Assembly (NCBI GenBank): GCA_946625925.1
Contig: CAMOTP010000015.1
Span: 1-18,659 of the forward strand
Direction: 5' to 3'
Origin: an uncultured Alphaproteobacteria bacterium
GTDB lineage: Bacteria; Pseudomonadota; Alphaproteobacteria; Rs-D84
DNA: 18,659 nt
The notes under the pieces were generated by a model that saw only the letters and a program-made list of their open reading frames with translations, was not told the origin of the DNA and ran no database searches. Of this stretch, positions 13,432-18,659 are shown in pieces (position 1 is the first letter of the stretch; each line of letters opens with the position of its first letter). The position numbers and the translations under genes were made by a program.

Positions 13432-14703
13432 TTATGCAACTTTTTTAGATTCTGCAAAAATTTCCACTGGTTGCTTTTTACCCAAAACAACATCTTTATC
13501 TATAACAATTTCAGCCAAATCTTGTTTTGACGGTGCATCAAACATTGGTTGCAATAATAATTTCTCCAAAATACTACGTAATCCACGTGCACCAGTTTTA
13601 CGTTCCACAGCCAATTTTGCAATTTCTTTTAACCCATCAGACGTTACTGTTAATTTAACACCATCTAAATCTAGCATTGCAGTATATTGCTTTACAATAG
13701 CATTCTTAGGTTCTGTTAAAATCTTGACCAATGCAGATTCATCCAATTCTTGCAACGTTGTAATAATTGGCAAACGACCAACTAATTCCGGTATAATACC
13801 AAACTTTACTAAATCTTCGGGTTGTACATCTGCTAAATTATTTTTCTCTTCGCGTTCTTTTTTAGATTGTACATCAGCACCAAAACCAATACCTGCACGT
13901 ACACTTTTACGATTTCCAATAATTTTATTCAAACCATCAAAAGCGCCACCACAAATAAATAAAATTTTAGCGGTATCTAACTGCACAGTCGCCTCGCCAG
14001 GATGCTTACGCCCAGCCCCCCCTGCAGGCACATTTGCCACAGTACCTTCTATTAACTTTAACAATGCCTGTTGAACACCCTCGCCCGACACATCACGTGT
14101 AAGAGATGGGTTTTCAGATTTACGTGCAATCTTATCTATTTCATCAATATAAATAATTCCACGACTTGCACGTTCGACATCAAAATTTGCATTCTGTAAT
14201 AAACGTGTTAAAACACTTTCCACATCATCACCGACATAACCCGCCTCGGTCAACGTTGTTGCATCTGCAATTGCAAAAGGCACATCCAAAAAACGTGCCA
14301 ATGTTTGCGCGAACAATGTCTTACCTGTTCCTGTTGAACCAATCAATAAAACATTTGATTTTTGAATTTCAACATCCACAGATGTTGCAACCGTATGACG
14401 TTTATAATGATTATATACCGCCACAGACAACGCACGTTTTGCATCCGTCTGACCGATAATATATTCATTCAAGAAATCATAAATTTGATGTGGGGTTGGC
14501 AATTCAGCCTTGCCTTTTTTGACGACATCAGCCTTTAAATCATCAGCCATAATATCATTACACAACGCGATACATTCATCACAAATGCAAACATTACGAC
14601 CACTGACTAATTTTTTTACTTCATACACCGCTTTGCCACAAAAACTGCAAAACTGGTTATTTTTTTTATTTTCATCGGATGAAGTTGTTTTTTCGTCGCT
14701 CAT
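13432..14703 (-). CDS. clpX: ATP-dependent Clp protease ATPase subunit ClpX
   Basis: 423 residues, normal length. ClpX is a hexameric AAA+ unfoldase that recognises tagged or adaptor-delivered substrates and feeds ClpP. The N-terminal C4 zinc-binding domain has Cys19, Cys22, Cys41 and Cys44. Walker A is GSTGTGKT (122-129), the aromatic pore loop GYVG is at 155-158, Walker B IIYIDEID ends at 190 with catalytic Glu188, the RKH pore loop is at 232-234, and the IGF loop that docks to ClpP is at 272-274. Sensor-2 GARGLR is near the C-terminus. GGGGGA precedes the ATG. It lies 22 bases after clpP, in the usual clpP-clpX operon; lon does not follow within the window. Confidence 0.98.
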   Translation of the reverse strand: MSDEKTTSSDENKKNNQFCSFCGKAVYEVKKLVSGRNVCICDECIALCNDIMADDLKADVVKKGKAELPTPHQIYDFLNEYIIGQTDAKRALSVAVYNHYKRHTVATSVDVEIQKSNVLLIGSTGTGKTLFAQTLARFLDVPFAIADATTLTEAGYVGDDVESVLTRLLQNANFDVERASRGIIYIDEIDKIARKSENPSLTRDVSGEGVQQALLKLIEGTVANVPAGGAGRKHPGEATVQLDTAKILFICGGAFDGLNKIIGNRKSVRAGIGFGADVQSKKEREEKNNLADVQPEDLVKFGIIPELVGRLPIITTLQELDESALVKILTEPKNAIVKQYTAMLDLDGVKLTVTSDGLKEIAKLAVERKTGARGLRSILEKLLLQPMFDAPSKQDLAEIVIDKDVVLGKKQPVEIFAESKKVA

Positions 14704-14725
14704 ATTTTAATCCCCCAACATAAAA

Positions 14726-15307
14726 TTATTTACGCACCAAAATACCATCAACCAAACCGAATTTTTTTGCCTCTTCGGCACTCATCCAGTTATCACGTTC
14801 CATTGCATCGAAAACTTCTTTTTCTTTACGACCAGTAAATTCAGACATTTGTTTTATTAACAACTGTTTTGTTTTCTTGAACTTTGCAACATGAATTTCC
14901 ATATCGGTTACTTGTCCTTGGGTTCCTGCCATTGGTTGATGAATCATGATACTGGTATTTGGCAAACAGAAACGTTTACCTTTTTCACCCCCAGCCAACA
15001 ACACAGATGCCATAGATGCAACCAATCCCATACCAATTGTAGATACAGGTGCCTTGATATAATTCATTGTATCCAAAATAGCCTCACCCGCAGAAACATC
15101 ACCCCCAGGGGAATTTATATACATAGATATATCGGCATTTGGATTTTCAGATTCCAACAATAACAACTGGGCAACAATAGTATTCGCCATACCGGTTTCA
15201 ATTTCGCCAGTAACCATAACAATTCTATCACGCAATAAACGTGAATAAATATCAAAGGAACGCTCACCACGTGGTGATTCCTCTATAACCATAGGTATCA
15301 AAGACAT
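14726..15307 (-). CDS. clpP: ATP-dependent Clp protease proteolytic subunit ClpP
   Basis: ClpP forms a 14-mer serine protease chamber served by ClpX. The ATG at 15307 is chosen, as AAGGTGG lies a few bases upstream and MSLIPMVIEE begins like other ClpPs; a reading from 15352 adds 15 unrelated residues. That gives 193 residues with the triad in the standard places: Ser98 in LVASMASVLLAGG, His123 in MIHQPMAG, Asp172 in MERDNWMSAEEA. INSPGGDV (65-71) provides the oxyanion and substrate-strand region. The residue after Ser98-Met99 is Ala, where Gly is most common. First gene of clpP-clpX, with a good promoter in the 87-base gap after pgk. Confidence 0.97.
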   Translation of the reverse strand: MSLIPMVIEESPRGERSFDIYSRLLRDRIVMVTGEIETGMANTIVAQLLLLESENPNADISMYINSPGGDVSAGEAILDTMNYIKAPVSTIGMGLVASMASVLLAGGEKGKRFCLPNTSIMIHQPMAGTQGQVTDMEIHVAKFKKTKQLLIKQMSEFTGRKEKEVFDAMERDNWMSAEEAKKFGLVDGILVRK

Positions 15308-15340
15308 ATTACCACCTTTAAAATCTCTTGTTTTCTTGTA

Positions 15341-15369
15341 ATTATAGCACAAAAAAAAGCAATTCGCAA
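15341..15369 (-). promoter_or_regulatory. clpP-clpX promoter
   Basis: Perfect minus-strand -10 TATAAT (15341-15346), 17-base spacer and -35 TTGCGA (15364-15369). Transcription would start near 15334. I see no CIRCE-like inverted repeat around it. Confidence 0.6.
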
Positions 15370-15394
15370 ATTTTCCGCCACTTTTTTATATAGT

Positions 15395-16561
15395 TTATAC
15401 AGCTAAAACTTCAATAGCCGGCAAGGTACCTTTTTCTATAAATTCCAAAAACGCACCGCCACCAGTTGAAACATAGGTCATATCATCACGAACCCCGATT
15501 GCATCCAGTGCCGCCACTGTTTCGCCACCACCAATAACACTAACCAATTTACCAGCAGCCGTTTGCTTCGCAATAGCGCGCGCGACAGCGAAACTGGATT
15601 GTCCCCAAACATCACCCCATTCCGCCATACCAAACGTCCCGTTCCAAACCACAGTCGCCGCTTTGTCGATTTCATCGACATTGCGCTCAGCACTTTTGAC
15701 ACCATCATCAATAATAACATCGGTATCCGCAATTTCATCAACCGACTTGTTTGTTCGCTGTGCCGATGGTTCAAATTTTGGACCAACACCTTTATCCACT
15801 GGCATTAAAAATTTACATCCATTATCATCAGCAATTTTCATAATTTCGCGAGCGGTATCTGCCATATCTGGTTCATACAACGAATTGCCAGGATTTTTTC
15901 CACATGCAAAATTAAATGTAGTTCCCAGCGCACCACCAACAATCACAGTATCCGCCAATTTGCATAAAGTTTTCAAGACACCAATTTTACCAGAAACCTT
16001 GGCACCACCAACAATTGCAAGTAATGGACGTTTTGGATTTTCCATTATACGTGAAATATTTTCTACTTCGGTCACCAATAATTCACCCGCAGCAGACGGC
16101 AAAAATTCAGTTACACCAACCAAAGATGCCGCCGCTCTGTGCGATACAGCAAACGCATCGTTCACAAACAAATCAAAACCTGTTGCTAACTTTTTTGCAA
16201 ATTCCAAATCGTTTTCTTCCTCACCAGAATAAAAACGCACATTCTCCATCAAGATAATATCACCATCATGCATATCAGCCAAAAAATCTCGCTTCAAGCA
16301 ATCGTCAACAAAAGGAATTTTCATATATTCCGCAACCGGGCGCAACGATAATTCCGGCACATGCTCACCTTTTGGCCGTCCCAGATGTGCACACAAAACA
16401 ACACGCGCCCCAGCCTCACGCAATTTATTTATGGTCGGCATTGATTGTTCAATACGAAAAGCATCTAAAATTTTTCCATTTTCAATTTGAACATTAAAAT
16501 CCACCCGCAACAAAACATATTTGCCTTTGACACAACCATAATCAACACCACGCAATTTCAT
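15395..16561 (-). CDS. pgk: Phosphoglycerate kinase
   Basis: 388 residues, full length. It moves phosphate between 1,3-bisphosphoglycerate and ADP in glycolysis and gluconeogenesis. N-domain motifs: RVDFNV (19-24) with Asp21 and Asn23, Arg36, HLGRPKG (59-65), ENVRF (106-110) and FVNDAF (132-137). C-domain: GGAKVSGKIG (185-194) with the conserved Lys188, then IGGGETVAALD and STGGGAFLEF. Two normally Pro-containing nucleotide-loop motifs are altered: DIGPK(S/T) reads DDGVKS and WNGP reads WNGTFG. AAGGAAAGG precedes the ATG, which lies 22 bases after the 58-residue gene, so it may be co-transcribed with that cassette. gap and other glycolytic neighbours are not in the window. Confidence 0.96.
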   Translation of the reverse strand: MKLRGVDYGCVKGKYVLLRVDFNVQIENGKILDAFRIEQSMPTINKLREAGARVVLCAHLGRPKGEHVPELSLRPVAEYMKIPFVDDCLKRDFLADMHDGDIILMENVRFYSGEEENDLEFAKKLATGFDLFVNDAFAVSHRAAASLVGVTEFLPSAAGELLVTEVENISRIMENPKRPLLAIVGGAKVSGKIGVLKTLCKLADTVIVGGALGTTFNFACGKNPGNSLYEPDMADTAREIMKIADDNGCKFLMPVDKGVGPKFEPSAQRTNKSVDEIADTDVIIDDGVKSAERNVDEIDKAATVVWNGTFGMAEWGDVWGQSSFAVARAIAKQTAAGKLVSVIGGGETVAALDAIGVRDDMTYVSTGGGAFLEFIEKGTLPAIEVLAV

Positions 16562-16583
16562 TTTTCCTTTCCTTTTTTATAAA

Positions 16584-16760
16584 TCACCTATACTCTCTGC
16601 CAATATCATGAAATTTATAGAACCGTTGTCTTGCACGACGTTCTAATACCATTCTATAATATTCACGTTTTTCATCCAAAGTTAGATGCGACAAATCAGC
16701 CCATACATCTGGCATCACATTAACATATTTTACATTTGTACTCTTGTTTGTATCTGGCAT
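16584..16760 (-). CDS. Short hypothetical protein, 58 residues
   Basis: An intact 58-codon reading frame from ATG 16760 (AAAAGGT upstream) to TGA 16584. It fills the gap between the 236-residue gene (12 bases away) and pgk (22 bases away) in the same direction, which is the best sign that it is real. It begins MPDTNKSTNV, is rich in Arg and Tyr (KREYYRMVLERRARQR) and ends HDIGREYR. The ending resembles HNMGREYGD in the 74-residue protein at 17922-18146, and the E-x3-V-x2-R run resembles the core of that small-protein family. No signal peptide or membrane span. Function unknown. Confidence 0.65.
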   Translation of the reverse strand: MPDTNKSTNVKYVNVMPDVWADLSHLTLDEKREYYRMVLERRARQRFYKFHDIGREYR

Positions 16761-16772
16761 AAATTATACCTT

Positions 16773-17483
16773 TTATCTTGTTTTTGCAAAATAATCTTGA
16801 AATCTTTGTAGTCTGGAACGATTATGATCTAAAATTTCTTGCCTTGGATAAGCTGTTTTAAACTGATTATCCACCAATTCTTTATATTCATCATATTGAT
16901 TATCGTCTGGTGAAAAAGCAGTAATATGTATTGTTGCATTTGCAAAATAATATCCGAATTTTTCTGGTTCGTTCTCCAACGGATACGGCACATTTATTGT
17001 CGCCGGCTCTGATTTTTTCATTGCTAAAGTATAAAGGTATTTTCCATATTCATCAGATTTTTGTGCATGCGCCAACACAATCGTTTCGGAATTTAATTTC
17101 GATGGATATCTGTTTATATCAAAATTCACGTTATACACAGGTAATTCAGCATTTTGAACCACCACCCCAGAATCCTGCTGCAAAGATTTCAAGAACAAAT
17201 TAATTTTTGGTTTTAACAATTTACGCATTTGTTTATTTCCCCGAACCTCCTTTGCAACATTATCAACATAGATACGATAATCCATCAATCTGCGCATCAG
17301 TCCATAAAATAAATTAAAACTTTCAACATCATTAAATTGATATTGTGCAACATATGTATCACGCGGACAGAATTTTTCATACAACCCAGAATTTTCAGTC
17401 ATTAAAACATCTATATTTTTTTTATTTCCATCGCGTTTAAGCGCCCAAATCCTCCTGTATGTTGTTTCCTCTTCTATTACCAT
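16773..17483 (-). CDS. Hypothetical protein, 236 residues
   Basis: Not recognised. ATG 17483 has AAAGGGG upstream and is 15 bases after the preceding gene. It has no signal peptide or span and looks soluble and cytoplasmic. The N-terminal half is mixed alpha-beta (TTYRRIWALKRDG, then FNLFYGLMRRLMDYRIYVDN and a basic helical stretch KQMRKLLKPK). The middle has alternating strands (ELPVYNVNFDINRYPS, ETIVLAHAQKS). The C-terminal third has YFANATIHITAFSPDDNQYDEY and ends in a charged helix RSRLQRFQDYFAK. A single Cys is near residue 39. It lies inside the small-protein cassette, and its partners are probably the neighbouring genes, but this is inference. Confidence 0.8.
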   Translation of the reverse strand: MVIEEETTYRRIWALKRDGNKKNIDVLMTENSGLYEKFCPRDTYVAQYQFNDVESFNLFYGLMRRLMDYRIYVDNVAKEVRGNKQMRKLLKPKINLFLKSLQQDSGVVVQNAELPVYNVNFDINRYPSKLNSETIVLAHAQKSDEYGKYLYTLAMKKSEPATINVPYPLENEPEKFGYYFANATIHITAFSPDDNQYDEYKELVDNQFKTAYPRQEILDHNRSRLQRFQDYFAKTR

Positions 17484-17498
17484 AACAAACCCCTTTCT

Positions 17499-17903
17499 CT
17501 ATCTTTGTTTTGCCAGCATAGATTGTTTTGCGACATTAAATTTTTCACGTTGCTGTCTGGCCCATATACTGTCATCATTAAAATTTACATTGTCAGACTT
17601 ATCTGAAAAAACTTTTTTCTTGGCATACCATTCTGGATAGTCTTTTATAACAATGGTATCCCCAGAATAAGAATACTTTGCATGATCTGGTTTACTGATT
17701 TCCACTATTCTTTCTTCGTTGGTATTAACATCACGAACCACCAGTTTATTATCGCTATTTTCAACGATAACATTTTTATTTGAAACCAGCTGGGCATCAG
17801 CATAAATACGCATACCTGTCATACCCAGAATAAATACAGCGAATATTCCAAGAAGCGCCCAATCACCGATATTCTTTTTTTGCGCCTCAGTCAATTTTTT
17901 CAT
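17499..17903 (-). CDS. Single-span membrane protein, 134 residues
   Basis: Not recognised. The N-terminus is basic (MKKLTEAQKKN), followed by one hydrophobic segment at about 14-33 (DWALLGIFAVFILGMTGM), read as a membrane anchor or an uncleaved signal. Residues 35-134 would lie outside the cytoplasm: a beta-rich, charged part with VIVENSDNKLVVRDVN, TIVIKDYPEWYAKKK and a C-terminal helix WARQQREKFNVAKQS. There are no Cys residues. AAAGGA precedes the ATG. It sits 18 bases after the 74-residue gene and 15 bases before the 236-residue gene, so it belongs to the same transcript. Confidence 0.8.
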   Translation of the reverse strand: MKKLTEAQKKNIGDWALLGIFAVFILGMTGMRIYADAQLVSNKNVIVENSDNKLVVRDVNTNEERIVEISKPDHAKYSYSGDTIVIKDYPEWYAKKKVFSDKSDNVNFNDDSIWARQQREKFNVAKQSMLAKQR

Positions 17904-17921
17904 TATTTTTTCCTTTTAAAA

Positions 17922-18146
17922 TTAATCACCGTATTCCCTGCCCATATTATGCAGATTAAATTTTGGATTACCTAAATCTCTGGCGGTATAAGGCCTGCGA
18001 ACATCCACAATTTTTTCCAATGCTTGCATTTCTGCAAAACCCAATTTACCCAAATCTAAACCAGTTCTGGGTTGAACAAAATTATTTAATTTGTCCAACA
18101 TTCCGCTATTGATTGATGGACATTTTCTTTTATTATTTTCTGCCAT
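17922..18146 (-). CDS. Short paralog-family protein, 74 residues
   Basis: Member of a small-protein family repeated in this cassette. The shared core is MQALEKIVDVRRPYTARDLG, matching R-x-PY-x3-D in the 68- and 83-residue neighbours, and the C-terminus is HNMGREYGD, like the end of the 58-residue protein. The N-terminus (MAENNKRKCPS) is polar. There is no signal peptide or membrane segment. AGAGG lies eight bases before the ATG, inside the end of the preceding gene, whose stop is one base away, so translation is probably coupled. Function unknown. Confidence 0.75.
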   Translation of the reverse strand: MAENNKRKCPSINSGMLDKLNNFVQPRTGLDLGKLGFAEMQALEKIVDVRRPYTARDLGNPKFNLHNMGREYGD

Positions 18147-18147
18147 A

Positions 18148-18354
18148 TTAACAACCTCTTACCTTTGATAAATCAGGAATAAAATGTTGTGGTACAAAAT
18201 CTTTGGGACAATAAGGACGTCTTTGATTCACTATCCTTTGAAACTCGGCAAAATCTTCCGCAGACAATGTTTCGCCAATAAAATCATGTCTTATAACATG
18301 ACGATGTTCAAAGACAGATTTGTTAAGTTTATTTTCTGACTTATTATCACTCAT
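18148..18354 (-). CDS. Short paralog-family protein, 68 residues
   Basis: The start is placed at ATG 18354, with AGAGG seven bases upstream; an upstream ATG at 18408 in the same frame would overlap the preceding gene. The product has 68 residues. The core FAEFQRIVNQRRPYCPKDF then HFIP lines up with FKEFLDVVNQRVPYSSRDF then HFIE in the 83-residue neighbour. The N-terminus is polar and His-rich (FEHRHVIRHDF). Two Cys are present, one in the core and one at the very end. No targeting signal. Function unknown. Confidence 0.75.
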   Translation of the reverse strand: MSDNKSENKLNKSVFEHRHVIRHDFIGETLSAEDFAEFQRIVNQRRPYCPKDFVPQHFIPDLSKVRGC

Positions 18355-18367
18355 ATTCAAACCTCTG

Positions 18368-18619
18368 TTAATTACCATATGCCTTGATACAAAATTCACC
18401 ACGTGCACGACACAAAGCCGCCTGCTCGGGTGTTATCGCAATATTTTCTATGAAATGATGTTTTTCAAAATCCCTAGAACTGTATGGCACACGTTGATTT
18501 ACAACATCCAAAAATTCTTTGAATGTCGCCAAATTCATTTGTTCTCCATAAGATTTATGTTCTGTCACAAGAGTATCTTTAAGTGCATCTATATTTACAA
18601 CTGATTTATCTTTTGACAT
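18368..18619 (-). CDS. Short paralog-family protein, 83 residues
   Basis: Third clear member of the family. The core FKEFLDVVNQRVPYSSRDF at about 33-51 is followed by HHFIENI, then a C-terminal extension not shared with the 68-residue protein (ITPEQAALCRARGEFCIK) and the ending AYGN. The two Cys in that extension are seven residues apart. AAGGGG precedes the ATG. The gene ends 13 bases before the next start. No signal peptide or span. Function unknown. Confidence 0.75.
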   Translation of the reverse strand: MSKDKSVVNIDALKDTLVTEHKSYGEQMNLATFKEFLDVVNQRVPYSSRDFEKHHFIENIAITPEQAALCRARGEFCIKAYGN

Positions 18620-18637
18620 TTTTACACCCCTTATAAT

Positions 18638-18659
18638 TTAACCACCATATTGTTTATTA
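18638..18659 (-). CDS. 3' end of a possible further short paralog
   Basis: Only the last codons are visible: N-K-Q-Y-G-G then TAA at 18638. The Y-G-x ending matches AYGN and REYGD of the neighbouring short proteins, and the 18-base gap to the next start matches cassette spacing. The evidence is short, so this is a guess that the array continues beyond the window. Confidence 0.35.

Noticed and set aside
15308..15352. Longer ClpP starting at 15352
   Set aside because: The extra 15 residues are unlike ClpP and overlap the promoter -10; the ATG at 15307 has AAGGTGG in front.
15663..16232. 189-codon plus-strand frame opposite pgk, and other long antisense frames opposite clpX, CysA and CysB
   Set aside because: They lie fully inside well-supported genes, have no family motifs and show composition expected of reverse-complement shadows.

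Overview
This AT-rich window with compact gene spacing looks like chromosomal DNA of an uncultured, probably host-associated alphaproteobacterium. The housekeeping genes (rpsF-rpsR-rplI, infA, clpP-clpX, pgk) are ordinary bacterial types and use the standard genetic code. A MotA/ExbB-like plus OmpA/MotB-like pair whose second protein carries a WPGFVD membrane motif recalls a pair I know mainly from Alphaproteobacteria. Family and lineage assignments rest on recognition by eye; no database search was possible. There is no tRNA, rRNA, CRISPR array, transposase or prophage signature.

Layout. 1-1567: ribosomal operon rpsF-rpsR-rplI on the minus strand, with a promoter, a plausible S6:S18-type leader and a bidirectional terminator after rplI. 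1593-2090 (minus): DUF805 membrane protein, divergent from 2224-4149 (plus), a two-gene stator-like unit (proton-channel subunit plus OmpA/MotB-like peptidoglycan-binding subunit). Two back-to-back terminators separate it from a small secreted BOF/YgiW-like protein (4244-4648, minus).

4763-13404 is the most unusual part. Three very large signal-peptide proteins (827, 767 and about 813 residues) share a colinear cysteine framework with no function I recognise. Two of them form a minus-strand operon that ends in mscS. The third lies on the plus strand just past infA, which is divergent from the operon. I call them CysA, CysB and CysC as window labels only. Mature cysteine counts are 36, 40 and 26, all even, which suits disulfide-bonded envelope or exported proteins.

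13432-16561 (minus) holds clpP-clpX, with its own good promoter, and pgk. Upstream of pgk, 16584 to the window edge is a tightly spaced minus-strand cassette of small unknown genes. At least three, probably four or five, are short paralogs (58-83 residues) sharing a core around R-x-PY-x3-D and/or a C-terminal Y-G or GREY ending. They are interleaved with one single-span membrane protein and one 236-residue orphan. The cassette runs into pgk with only 22 bases between genes, so co-transcription is possible.

In short, conserved housekeeping operons enclose two lineage-specific sets: the giant Cys-rich paralogs with MscS, and the short-protein cassette. These two sets are the best candidates for undescribed biology here.
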